Shown in pieces: positions 27,132-35,578 of a stretch of DNA of 64,000 nt (the first letter of the stretch is position 1; every line of letters begins with the position of its first letter). The notes below the pieces were generated by a model. The model was not told the origin of the DNA and searched no databases. It worked only from the letters and a program-made list of their open reading frames with translations. The position numbers and the translations under genes were made by a program. Origin of the DNA: Bacteroidota bacterium (GTDB lineage Bacteria > Bacteroidota > Bacteroidia > B-17B0 > Aurantibacillaceae); NCBI GenBank assembly GCA_030681615.1, contig JAUXSA010000016.1:1-64000 (forward strand), written 5' to 3'.

Positions 27132-28307
27132 ATGAAAACACAACTACTGGTATTAGCTTTTATGATCGCAGGTTTTTTTATGAAAGCACAAACATGGACC
27201 TCTTACGATCAAACAAACGGTTTAGCGGATAACAATGTACAAGCTATTGCAATAGATGCTTATGGTAATAAATGGTTTGGTACTTATGGCAGCGGCATCT
27301 CTAAATTTGATGGTACTAACTGGACAACCTTTAGCGTTAACGATGGATTAGTGAATGATTATGTAAGAGTAATTAAAATTGATGCATTCGGAAATTTATG
27401 GATCGGAACCGATGGCGGTGTTTCAAAGTTTAATGGAACCACCTGGACAAATTATACAACATTTGAAGGCCTATCTAATAATCTTGTTTATGCTATTGAA
27501 ATAGATGCAACAGGCAATAAATGGTTTGCTACAAATATGGGTGTTTCAAAATTTAATGATGTTAGCTGGACCATTTATACAAGTGCAAATGGTTTGGCAA
27601 ATAATATTGTACCGGGTATGGCCATAGATCAGGCAAATAATTTATGGTTTGGTACCTGGGGTGGAGGAGTATCTAAATTTGATGGTAATAATTGGACAAC
27701 TTATTCGCAGGCAAATTATGTGCACGTTGTAAAACCTGATGCGGGTGGAAATATTTGGTTTGGCACTTCAACAGGTTTAAAAAAATTTGATGGAACGCTT
27801 TGGACTAACTATACAACCACCAATGGTTTACCTGCAAATAATGTACATGCCATAGCTATTGACCAGTTTAATAATAAATGGTTCGGCACAAACGCAGCAG
27901 GTATTTCAAAATATAATGGCAGCGCTTTTACAAATTACAATACAAGCAATGGTTTAATTGGCGATATGGTAAATACTTCTATTATTGATAATGCAGGAAA
28001 TTTATGGGTGGGCACCATGGATGGCGTTTCGCTTTATACAGCATCTGTTAGTGGAATAGCCGAAAATAAAATAACAAAGAGCTTTTCTTTATATCCTAAT
28101 CCAGCAACAGATTTAATTAAAATAAATTCAGAAAATGAATTAGTTGGTTTAAATTATATTATAACGGATAATACCGGCAGGCAGCTGTTAAGCGGAGAAA
28201 TTACACATTCAACAACTGAAATAGAAATAAAAGATCTGCCCGCCGGTATTTATATTTTCCAGGTCGCGGCAATAAATGGCCAAAGATGTAAAGTTGTAAA
28301 AAATTAG
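27132..28307 (+). CDS. Secreted two-component-regulator-type beta-propeller with T9SS type A sorting domain
   Basis: A 391-residue exported protein with a signal peptide (MKTQLLVLAFMIAGFFMKAQ). About seven propeller blades follow, each of the form NGLxxNxVxAIxIDxxGNKWFGTxxGVSKFDGTxWTxY (Reg_prop repeats). The last 75 residues (KSFSLYPNPATDLIKIN ... GRQLLSGEITHSTTEIEIKDLPAGIYIFQVAAINGQRCKVVKN) are a type A T9SS sorting domain. It has propeller repeats like the sensor part of hybrid two-component systems, but no kinase, so it is a free surface or secreted propeller. A terminator follows. Confidence 0.92.
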   Translation: MKTQLLVLAFMIAGFFMKAQTWTSYDQTNGLADNNVQAIAIDAYGNKWFGTYGSGISKFDGTNWTTFSVNDGLVNDYVRVIKIDAFGNLWIGTDGGVSKFNGTTWTNYTTFEGLSNNLVYAIEIDATGNKWFATNMGVSKFNDVSWTIYTSANGLANNIVPGMAIDQANNLWFGTWGGGVSKFDGNNWTTYSQANYVHVVKPDAGGNIWFGTSTGLKKFDGTLWTNYTTTNGLPANNVHAIAIDQFNNKWFGTNAAGISKYNGSAFTNYNTSNGLIGDMVNTSIIDNAGNLWVGTMDGVSLYTASVSGIAENKITKSFSLYPNPATDLIKINSENELVGLNYIITDNTGRQLLSGEITHSTTEIEIKDLPAGIYIFQVAAINGQRCKVVKN

Positions 28308-28313
28308 ATCTTT

Positions 28314-28346
28314 AAGCCTGTCGTTTTTGGGCAGGCTCTTTTTTGT
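28314..28346 (+). terminator. Rho-independent terminator after the propeller gene
   Basis: AAGCCTGTC and GGCAGGCT form a stem of about 7 bp with a short T-rich loop, followed by CTTTTTTG. It begins 7 bp after the stop codon. Confidence 0.8.
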
Positions 28347-28433
28347 CTTGTCTGACATTTGTAAGAAAAATCACTTTATTGTATCCTAATATTATTTGGT
28401 TCATAATATCTTTAGTGCATCAACCAATAAAAT

Positions 28434-28883
28434 ATGAAGAAGATAATTTTACTTATAATATTTCCTTTTATAGGATTTACGCAGAACAATACATTAGAAG
28501 GGCAAAATGGATTTAAAAACTATGTATTTGGTACTTCCCCAAATGAACTTAAAAATCTTACACTTGAGATAGATGAGGATAATACCAAGCTTTATTCATT
28601 ACCGGAAGATAATATTAAAATTGAAGGTGTAGAATTTGAATATATAAGGGTAACGTTCTCCAAAAATAAATTATCAACCATTTCAGTTCAAACGAAAAAT
28701 GCAACGGGCCCTAAGTTTCTCGAAGTATTAAAAGAAAATTATGGTGAACCCAAATTGAACGCTGCAAGGAAAAGCTTTGAATGGGCAAGTTCAAACATGC
28801 TGGTTATTTATGAAAAAAATAATTCGGGGAAAGACGCATCAATTTCTTTTTATGGCAAAAAGATCTTAGAAAGTAAGCGATAA
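28434..28883 (+). CDS. Secreted protein of unknown function, 149 aa
   Basis: A protein with a signal peptide (MKKIILLIIFPFIGFTQ). The mature part includes FKNYVFGTSPNELKNLTLEIDEDNTKLYSLPEDNIKIEGVEFEYIRVTFSKNKLSTISVQTKN and FLEVLKENYGEPKLNAARKSFEWASSNMLVIYEKNNSGKDASISFYGKKIL. The G-x-x-x-x-E-L...VxYxFxxxKLxxIxxxF...L...YGxPxxxxxxxxWxxxxxxIxL layout is seen in many small exported proteins. I cannot name the family. It stands alone. Confidence 0.75.
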   Translation: MKKIILLIIFPFIGFTQNNTLEGQNGFKNYVFGTSPNELKNLTLEIDEDNTKLYSLPEDNIKIEGVEFEYIRVTFSKNKLSTISVQTKNATGPKFLEVLKENYGEPKLNAARKSFEWASSNMLVIYEKNNSGKDASISFYGKKILESKR

Positions 28884-29027
28884 AACTTCTTAATAGATCA
28901 TATACATTCAGCTCAGCCTTAATTATCAACCGATCAGATTAAGCCAGCAGCTTTTTTAGGTCAAAATATTGTAGGTTTCACGCGTATCTTTTGGTATTTT
29001 GTGCATTATTTGCTTGAGAATAGATAT

Positions 29028-30242
29028 ATGGTTAAAACTATTACTTTCTTTTTATTTAGCACTTTCCTCTGTATTTCGAAATTGGCTAATGCCCAATTAA
29101 GTATTGATACAATATTATCTGCCGAAGAAATGGTTAAAACTATTTTTGCCGATAAAGCAGAGGTTTCTAAAATTGAGAATGTAAAATACAAAGGCTATAA
29201 AAAGTCGCTGGGCATTTTTAATTGCACAATGGTTCACAACAAAGTTATTTCAAAAGGACTTATTCTCTCTACCGGAAATGTATTTCATGCTATAGGCCCT
29301 AATGATACACCCGACAGAAGTTCTAAAACACAGAATAATACTGACGCTTCGTTGAGCTCAATTGCAAAAGGCCCGGCATATGACGCGGCCATTTTAGAGT
29401 TTGATTTTATACCGGCAGATGACAGTATTGCGTTTAATTATTTTTTTGCTTCTGAAGAATATCCTGAATATGTAAGTAAAAATGTGAATGATATATTTGG
29501 TTTTTTTCTGAGTAGCGAGGATCCGCCTGGCAGAAGGAATTTAGCTTTATTAGAACGTCATATACCGATAACAGTCGACAATATAAATTCGATAGCAAAT
29601 AAAAAATATTTTATCCGCAATTATCCGTGGGATCCGGAAAATCCTCAGAAATTTGAGCACAATAAGCCCGCTGGAGAGATGGCCTCCACTTTTCAGTTCG
29701 ATGGTTTTACAGTTGTGCTTCATGCAGGCGCAAAAGTTATTCCCGGAAAGAAATATCATATTAAAATAGCTATTGCCGATGTAGGCGATAGGCTGTATGA
29801 TTCTGCCATATTTTTAGAAGCAGGATCATTTAAAATAATGTCGTCAAAGATCATTTCGTTTGAGCAATGGGCAAAAAAGGAATTTGGTGATAAGATAATC
29901 AACGATCTTGGTAATACAGTATCGATCAATTTGAGTATAAATTTTGAAACGGCTTCTTATAAAATTGAAGGTGCCGAATCGTTCACCCAATTAAATAAAG
30001 TGCTAAACCTACTAAATAAAGATCCTAAGATAAAAGTTGAGATAAATGGTCATACTGATAATAATGGTGTAAAAGAAGAGAACAAGATCTTATCTTTAAA
30101 CCGTGCAAAAACTGTAACAGACTATTTAGTGTCAAAAGGAATAAAAGCAGGAAGGATCACTTATAATGGTTTTGGCGATTTAAAACCTATTAGCGAAAAT
30201 AAAGCGCTTAATAGGAGGGTAGAGTTTGTGTTTGTGAGGTAG
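29028..30242 (+). CDS. Choice-of-anchor-L domain protein fused to OmpA peptidoglycan-binding domain
   Basis: From ATG 29028 the protein has 404 residues; this start leads directly into the signal peptide MVKTITFFLFSTFLCISKLANAQ. Residues 60-270 are a choice-of-anchor L domain (KGLILSTGNVFHAIGPNDTPDRSS, YDAAILEFDFIPADDSIAFNYFFASEEYPEYV, NDIFGFFLS, FDGFTVVLHAGAKVIPGKKYHIKIAIADVGDRLYDSAIFLEAGSF). Residues 300-404 are an OmpA C-terminal domain (INFETASYKIEGAESFTQLNKVLNLLNKDPKIKVEINGHTDNNGVKEENKILSLNRAKTVTDYLV). The former is usually found in T9SS-secreted proteins; here OmpA would hold it to peptidoglycan in the periplasm. Confidence 0.88.
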   Translation: MVKTITFFLFSTFLCISKLANAQLSIDTILSAEEMVKTIFADKAEVSKIENVKYKGYKKSLGIFNCTMVHNKVISKGLILSTGNVFHAIGPNDTPDRSSKTQNNTDASLSSIAKGPAYDAAILEFDFIPADDSIAFNYFFASEEYPEYVSKNVNDIFGFFLSSEDPPGRRNLALLERHIPITVDNINSIANKKYFIRNYPWDPENPQKFEHNKPAGEMASTFQFDGFTVVLHAGAKVIPGKKYHIKIAIADVGDRLYDSAIFLEAGSFKIMSSKIISFEQWAKKEFGDKIINDLGNTVSINLSINFETASYKIEGAESFTQLNKVLNLLNKDPKIKVEINGHTDNNGVKEENKILSLNRAKTVTDYLVSKGIKAGRITYNGFGDLKPISENKALNRRVEFVFVR

Positions 30243-30377
30243 TGCCGGTAAAAATGTTTGTTATACTTCACGTCACACAATATATTAAAATAGGTTAAGG
30301 TCGTTATTATGGTTTTTCAGGCTCCCTACTTTAAACTTTAGTCTGGCATGATTTGTTGTATATAAAAAATAAGTAAA

Positions 30378-31187
30378 ATGAAACAGATAAAAAACATCAT
30401 CGTTGCTACCGATTTCTCCATTACCGCGCGTAATGCATATCGTTATGCAAGTGCATTGGCAAACACATTAAATGCTGGTCTTACAGTTGTTCATATAAAA
30501 GAGGGCCTCCCTAATAATGAGGATCAAGGATTAATAAGAGATATCGAGCAACTTATAGCAGAAGAGAATAGTGCCACCCCTAATATAATAGAAAGAAATG
30601 TCAATATAAAAATATTACAGGGCGATCCGGTTATGGTTCTAACAGAGTTGTCAAATAATACTGAAACTGATTTAATAGTTATTGGCACAACCGGCTTATC
30701 AGATGTATTGGCCAAAATATTTGGATCGGTATCTATTAAAGTTTCTAATAAAGCACGATGCCCTGTTATATTAGTGCCAAGAGACGCGAAATGGGAGCCT
30801 ATTAAAAATATTATGTTCGCGAGCAATTATGACTCTGCAACTAAACAGGTTGTACAGTATATAACTTCTTTTGCTACGGCTATACAAGCAAAAATTCATT
30901 TTGTAAATATAAAAAAAGCACATCTTTCACCTGAAGAAAAGGAAAAGGAGTGGGATCAATTTATTGTAGAGGTTGAGTCTGGTCTATCACATGAAAAGCA
31001 TACAATTTATGGAGATTATCCAGTAGATAGATTAAAAAAATATAGTGAAAAAAATAATATAAATTTGTTAGCATTTGTAAGTAAACACCGTAATTTTTGG
31101 GAGAATTTAATGCATGAAAGTATTACTGAAAACATGGCGTTATCTGTTATTACACCATTAATGGTAATGCATATTGATGATGAATAA
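30378..31187 (+). CDS. Universal stress protein, tandem UspA domains
   Basis: A 269-residue cytoplasmic protein with two UspA-like halves. The first half is complete: NIIVATDFSITARNAYRYASALANTLNAGLTVVHI and the ATP-binding GTTGLSDVLAKIFGSVSIKVSNKARCPVILVP (G-x2-G-x9-G-S). The second half (IKNIMFASNYDSATKQVVQYITSFATAIQAKIHFVNIK ... LLAFVSKHRNFWENLMHESITENMALSVITPLMVMH) lacks that glycine pattern, so it probably does not bind ATP. This one-active, one-degenerate arrangement is common in Bacteroidota. It is the last typical housekeeping-style gene before the island. Confidence 0.9.
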   Translation: MKQIKNIIVATDFSITARNAYRYASALANTLNAGLTVVHIKEGLPNNEDQGLIRDIEQLIAEENSATPNIIERNVNIKILQGDPVMVLTELSNNTETDLIVIGTTGLSDVLAKIFGSVSIKVSNKARCPVILVPRDAKWEPIKNIMFASNYDSATKQVVQYITSFATAIQAKIHFVNIKKAHLSPEEKEKEWDQFIVEVESGLSHEKHTIYGDYPVDRLKKYSEKNNINLLAFVSKHRNFWENLMHESITENMALSVITPLMVMHIDDE

Positions 31188-31248
31188 GTTGATAGTTATT
31201 TTTTGTATACGAATAGTTGCACTGATTTTCTGAAAAATGATTTCTAAA

Positions 31249-31584
31249 ATGAAAAATATAATTACACTTTTTGGAATTTTATTCTTTACCCAGGTTGTAT
31301 CTGCGCAAAAAATAAGTGATGATTTTACTGGTAGATGGAAAGCGCCAAAAGGTGCTATTATAATTGTTACAAAAACTACGGATGGTTATATTGGTAAAAC
31401 AGAATTAGAAAAAGCAGTAGTATTGAAAGATGTAAAATTTGCGAATGATAAATGGACGGCCATAGTTTTAAATCCAAAAGAAAATTTAGTTGCCAATTGC
31501 GAATTAGTCTTGCAGCAAAGTAAACTAAAAATTATTGTAAGAAAAGGAATATTGTATAGAACAATTATTTGGGTAAAACAATAA
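31249..31584 (+). CDS. Small secreted protein, DUF2147-like
   Basis: From ATG 31249 it has 111 residues; an ATG four codons upstream is also possible. It has a signal peptide (MKNIITLFGILFFTQVVSAQ). The mature part (SDDFTGRWKAPKGAIIIVTKTTDGYIGKTELEKAVVLKDVKFANDKWTAIVLNPKENLVANCELVLQQSKLKIIVRKGILYRTIIWVK) has the G.W......I.I.......G.........L..........W.G.......G..Y.......L.....G pattern of DUF2147 lipocalin-like proteins, though shorter. Function unknown. Confidence 0.7.
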   Translation: MKNIITLFGILFFTQVVSAQKISDDFTGRWKAPKGAIIIVTKTTDGYIGKTELEKAVVLKDVKFANDKWTAIVLNPKENLVANCELVLQQSKLKIIVRKGILYRTIIWVKQ

Positions 31585-31623
31585 AACTCCAATCTAGTAT
31601 TGTAAATGCCGTGAAATAACCCT

Positions 31624-31842
<219 letters not shown>

Positions 31843-31940
31843 CTACATTCGAACGAAATCCTTGAAGAATTGAAGAAATTAACCAATTTGAGGATTTAGA
31901 TTTTATCATTGTAAAATGCTGAAGAAACCCATTTTACCGC

Positions 31941-31966
31941 CATTGACGATAAATTTAGTGTCAATG
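31941..31966. repeat. CATTGAC...GTCAATG inverted repeat, shared with the right end of the island
   Basis: CATTGAC and GTCAATG form a perfect 7-bp inverted repeat around 12 bp. The first 13 bases, CATTGACGATAAA, are identical to 63881-63893 near the other end of the accessory region. The words resemble the half-sites of the WYL-associated element at 46.6 and 47.6 kb. It is 6 bp from the stop of the ccdA-like gene. Confidence 0.5.
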
Positions 31967-31972
31967 TGCCGA

Positions 31973-32662
31973 TTAAAGTAAATCAATAAATACCTTCATA
32001 TAATAGACCCCCACAAAAAGTAGGGCTAAACCACTAACAATTTGTATTGTGCGTCTTAGCCAAGAAAGTCGAGCAAAACGAGTTACTGCGCCCGAAAAGA
32101 ATCCAACTAATAAAAAAGGTAATCCTCTACCGATCCCGAAAGAAAAAGCAAGTATAAGTCCGTAAAAAGCACTCCCTTGCGTTGCTGCAACAGCTAAGAG
32201 TAATAAAAGAGGCGCTGCTGAAGTACCCAGACTAAAAATAAATCCATAAATAAAACTTCCTCCTATTCCGGGTTTTCTTAGTGCAGCTAACTTATCGGTT
32301 TTTATTCGTGGGCCATAAAAGGCAATAATAGCAGCTAACACCGAAATAAGAACCATTGCTAAAGCCCAATATTTTCCAAAGCTTTCAGTAAGAACAATTC
32401 CTAACCTACCTGCCAACGCTCCAAGAATAGTCAGGTTAACAACTATACCCGAAAAAAAAGCAAACGCAACTAAAAAGCCTTGTTTTGAGGATTTGTCCTC
32501 CGAGGTACTACTTACTAATCCCGCTACCCCAATACCAACAGGAAGCGTACAAGGACACACTCCACTTGCAACAATTCCTGCGAGGAGGGCAACTCCAAGA
32601 CTTAAAACAGAACCTTCCGGTAAATTTGAGCCAAAGCTCTTTAAAAATTCTTCAAGTGTCAT
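31973..32662 (-). CDS. CcdA-like six-helix membrane protein with CPC motif
   Basis: A 229-residue membrane protein with about six helices, of the CcdA/DsbD-beta superfamily. Helix one carries VASGVCPCTLPVGIGVAGLV (family: SPCxLPxxP). The matching segment of the second half, FIFSLGTSAAPLLLLLAVAATQG, has no Cys, whereas thiol-shuttling CcdA has one there. FSFGIGRGLPFLLVG is the usual later motif. Missing the partner Cys, it may handle metal or a single thiol rather than pass electrons as a disulfide. It is the last gene of the CsoR-type operon, 16 bp after the thiolase gene. Confidence 0.75.
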   Translation of the reverse strand: MTLEEFLKSFGSNLPEGSVLSLGVALLAGIVASGVCPCTLPVGIGVAGLVSSTSEDKSSKQGFLVAFAFFSGIVVNLTILGALAGRLGIVLTESFGKYWALAMVLISVLAAIIAFYGPRIKTDKLAALRKPGIGGSFIYGFIFSLGTSAAPLLLLLAVAATQGSAFYGLILAFSFGIGRGLPFLLVGFFSGAVTRFARLSWLRRTIQIVSGLALLFVGVYYMKVFIDLL

Positions 32663-32678
32663 ATTCTTTGGTTATCTA

Positions 32679-33959
32679 TTATTTTTCCATAATCATTGTA
32701 ATTCCTTGTCCCCTTGCTGCGCATATTGAAATAAATCCCTTGCCTGATCCTTTCTCATGGAGTAATTTTGCCATTGTAGCTATAACACGAGTACCCGTAG
32801 CTGCGAAAGGGTGACCAGCGGGAATGCTACTACCTGTAACATTCATTTTTGCCCTATCAATATTACCTAATGGTTGATCTATTCCAAATGATTTTGAAAG
32901 ATCTGCGCTACCCCATATTTTTAATGTTGCCAAAACTTGTGCAGAGAAAGCTTCATGAATCTCATAAAAGTCAAAATCCTGTAAATTCATCCCTGCTTTT
33001 TTTAGCATTCGGGAAGATGCATGAATAGGCGCAAGTAAAAGATTTTGTTTATTCTTCAAGTATTCAATAGTCGCTATTTCTGCAAAAGTAATGTAAGCCA
33101 ATACTGGCAAATTGTGAGTGCGTGCCCATTCTTCACTTGCTAATAATATACATGAAGCCCCGTCCGTTAAAGCGGAAGAGTTACCCGCAGTTAGTGTACC
33201 CTTCTGCTTGTCAAAGGCAGGTTTCAGTTTTGCTAATTTTTCTAAACTGGTATCTGTTCTTAAATTATTGTCACGATTCAAACCTAAATAAGGGCTAAGC
33301 ATATCATCAAAAAAACCTCTCTCATAAGCCTTAGCCATTTTCTGATGGCTTTCTAAAGCAAACTTATCCTGCTCTTCACGAGATATACCGTAATGTTTGG
33401 CTGTGATTTCTGTATGACCTCCCATTGTTAATCCGGTGCGAGGTTCAGTATTAGGTGGAACAACAGGGTGTAGATCACTTAACCTAATTTTAATTAATTG
33501 TTTGATCTTCTCCATCGTAGTTTTACTTCTACGTGTATTAAGCAGTATTTTTCTGAGCCTTTCACCTAAAACAAGGGGAACATTACTTGTGGAATCAACA
33601 CCACCTGCAATTCCTACTTCAATTTGTCCTAAAGCAATTTTATTAGCTATATAAATGGCAGCCTCAATTCCTGTATCACAAGCTTGTTGTATATCACATG
33701 CGGGCGTTCCGGGATCAAGCGAAGTGTTTAAAACACATTCACGCATAAATATAGATTCCCATGTATGTTTTATCACAGCTCCTCCCGCCACTTCACCCAA
33801 TAGCTCACCTTTTAAATTGTAACGATCTATTAAACCGTTAAGAGCAGCAGTCATCATGTCTATATTGCCAACTTCAGCATAAGCCGTATTTTGACGGGCA
33901 AATGGTATCCGGTTGTATCCAACAACTGCAACTCTTTGAATCTCTCTGTTAATTAACAT
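32679..33959 (-). CDS. Acetyl-CoA acetyltransferase / 3-ketoacyl-CoA thiolase
   Basis: A 426-residue thiolase of the FadI/trifunctional-beta type. It begins VAVVGYNRIPFARQNTAYAEV. The nucleophilic Cys is in ACDIQQACDTGIEAAI (family: NxxCxSG). The catalytic His is in FYEIHEAFSAQVLATL, and the second Cys in ISICAARGQGITM, where the family has CxGGGxG; Arg replaces one Gly here. TAGNSSALTDGASCILLASEEWA and IPAGHPFAATGTRVIATMAKLLHEKGSGKG are standard. It cleaves or condenses acyl-CoA. Its place inside a metal-regulated operon, between an HMA lipoprotein and a CcdA-like protein, is unusual and unexplained. Confidence 0.9.
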   Translation of the reverse strand: MLINREIQRVAVVGYNRIPFARQNTAYAEVGNIDMMTAALNGLIDRYNLKGELLGEVAGGAVIKHTWESIFMRECVLNTSLDPGTPACDIQQACDTGIEAAIYIANKIALGQIEVGIAGGVDSTSNVPLVLGERLRKILLNTRRSKTTMEKIKQLIKIRLSDLHPVVPPNTEPRTGLTMGGHTEITAKHYGISREEQDKFALESHQKMAKAYERGFFDDMLSPYLGLNRDNNLRTDTSLEKLAKLKPAFDKQKGTLTAGNSSALTDGASCILLASEEWARTHNLPVLAYITFAEIATIEYLKNKQNLLLAPIHASSRMLKKAGMNLQDFDFYEIHEAFSAQVLATLKIWGSADLSKSFGIDQPLGNIDRAKMNVTGSSIPAGHPFAATGTRVIATMAKLLHEKGSGKGFISICAARGQGITMIMEK

Positions 33960-33986
33960 GACATATATTTTAGAATAATTTGGTGT

Positions 33987-34343
33987 CTACTTAGGGGTTC
34001 CTGCGGTATAACCAAGTTCATTAAAAACCTTTACCATAGAGTCAGGTAAAACAATTTTATCATTGTAAGAAACTGTTACATTTCTTTTCTCAAGACTTAC
34101 TTCAACTTTATTAACTCCCTCCATAGTAGAAATAGTTTTTTTAACTCTTGATACACAAGCCCCACAAGTCATGCCTTCTATGGGAATAGTTGTGGTTTTA
34201 AGATTTTCCTGCGAAATAGCAGCAGTATTATCTTCAGCTTTTTTATTTTTCTCTGCGCAACTTGTTATCAGAGTTGAAAATAAAAGGAGAAATCCTATCG
34301 CTATCATTGTCAGAGGATGAGTGATGTTATTTTTTGCTTTCAT
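33987..34343 (-). CDS. HMA-domain lipoprotein (MerP/CopZ-like)
   Basis: A 118-residue protein with a lipoprotein signal (TMIAIGFLLLFSTLITSC, Cys at the end) and a linker. It then has one heavy-metal-associated domain: TTIPIEGMTCGACVSRVKKTISTMEGVNKVEVSLEKRNVTVSYNDKIVLPDSMVKVFNELGYTAG. The metal-binding CxxC is GMTCGAC. It would hold a soft metal such as Cu+ or Hg2+ outside the inner membrane. Its ATG overlaps the stop of the upstream HcnC-like gene by 4 bp. Confidence 0.9.
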   Translation of the reverse strand: MKAKNNITHPLTMIAIGFLLLFSTLITSCAEKNKKAEDNTAAISQENLKTTTIPIEGMTCGACVSRVKKTISTMEGVNKVEVSLEKRNVTVSYNDKIVLPDSMVKVFNELGYTAGTPK

Positions 34344-35578
34344 TGAATTGAGGTTTTATGATTTGAATTTTCATTATTAGTTAAACTTTGTAATCTTTCT
34401 TCAGAGAGTAAAAATGGTTCTATTGGAAACGATAGTTGATCTTCATTAATCATTTCGGAAATCAATAAACCTGTTAATGGTGAGTTTAATATCCCTGTTC
34501 TAAAATGTCCGCATGCGTTAATATAGCCTTCCACTCCTTTAACCTTGCCTAATATTGGTAATTCATCCGCAGTACCGGGACGTAATCCCGACCATACTCT
34601 TTTTACTTTTGCTTTTTCAAGAAACGGAATAGCCCTTACAGCTCCCTTGCAGAGACTATTGATTGCAGAAGGTGTTATGTCGGTATTGAAACCGGTCTCT
34701 TCTGTAGTGCTGCCTATAATTATTTCTCCATGATGTTTTTGAGCGATATAACAATCATTTGTGGAGATACAGGCTGAAAGTATCTTAGGCATTGCTTCAG
34801 TTCCAATAATTTGTCCTCTTACTGGATAAACCGGAATTTCAACCCCTGCCATTTCACCGACTTGGGCAGCCCATGCTCCGGCAGCATTTACAACATATTT
34901 ACTTGGAAAAAATCCCGCCTTGGTTTCAACTCCACTTACCCTTCCTGCATTTATTTTTATTCCAGTTACTTCTGTATGGGTAATAATTGTTGCACCTAAT
35001 TTTCTTGCAGCTTCACGATAACCATCTGCCAAGGCGTAGGGATTAACCTGATTATCTCCGTTAAAACGTAAAGCACCAAGAATATTATGTGTAATAGCAG
35101 GTTCCGAATGTTTTACTTCAAAAGGCGTTAACCAATCAATACGAGAATTACCACAAGGACAATTACCATAAAGAGTTTTGGCGAATGCAACATCAGCATC
35201 GTCATACATTAAAAATAAAAGCGAAGTTTCTTCGTACTCAAAATCAATACCCGATAATTCTTTTATTGCTCCTGTAAGACTTGGAAACATTTCGTTAGAC
35301 TGAATTGCAAAGTCAAGAAAGCTTTTTGGTAATTGTGGCGGAATATGTGAATCCGCAGGTAGAAGACCTTTTTCTATCATTGCCTTATGAAAGATTACGC
35401 CACATCCCAAACCAATAGACTCTCCCAATGGCCACAAGCCACCTGCGGAAGCAGATGTTGCACGCCCTCTTTTGGGTTGGTCAATAAGCATTACATTGAT
35501 GCCTTTCTTCGCAACATAGTAAGCCACAGCACAGCCAATTACTCCACCCCCGATAATTATGACTTCATTATTTTTCAT
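34340..35578 (-). CDS. FAD-dependent amine oxidoreductase, HcnC / hydroxyproline dehydrogenase beta-like
   Basis: A 412-residue DAO-fold flavoprotein. The dinucleotide-binding motif is VIIIGGGVIGCAVAYYVAKKGINVMLID, followed by SASAGGLWPLG and, later, PVRGQIIGTE and RVWSGLRPGTADELPILGKVKGVEGYINACGHFRTGILNSPLTGLLISEMI, as in glycine oxidase, HcnC and the beta subunit of D-hydroxyproline/opine oxidases. With the two genes before it, it matches the gene order and sizes of hcnABC (small 2Fe-2S, FAD/BFD subunit, DAO subunit). It would oxidise an amino or imino acid; glycine to cyanide is one possibility. It overlaps its neighbours by 11 and 4 bp. Confidence 0.85.
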   Translation of the reverse strand: MKNNEVIIIGGGVIGCAVAYYVAKKGINVMLIDQPKRGRATSASAGGLWPLGESIGLGCGVIFHKAMIEKGLLPADSHIPPQLPKSFLDFAIQSNEMFPSLTGAIKELSGIDFEYEETSLLFLMYDDADVAFAKTLYGNCPCGNSRIDWLTPFEVKHSEPAITHNILGALRFNGDNQVNPYALADGYREAARKLGATIITHTEVTGIKINAGRVSGVETKAGFFPSKYVVNAAGAWAAQVGEMAGVEIPVYPVRGQIIGTEAMPKILSACISTNDCYIAQKHHGEIIIGSTTEETGFNTDITPSAINSLCKGAVRAIPFLEKAKVKRVWSGLRPGTADELPILGKVKGVEGYINACGHFRTGILNSPLTGLLISEMINEDQLSFPIEPFLLSEERLQSLTNNENSNHKTSIQ

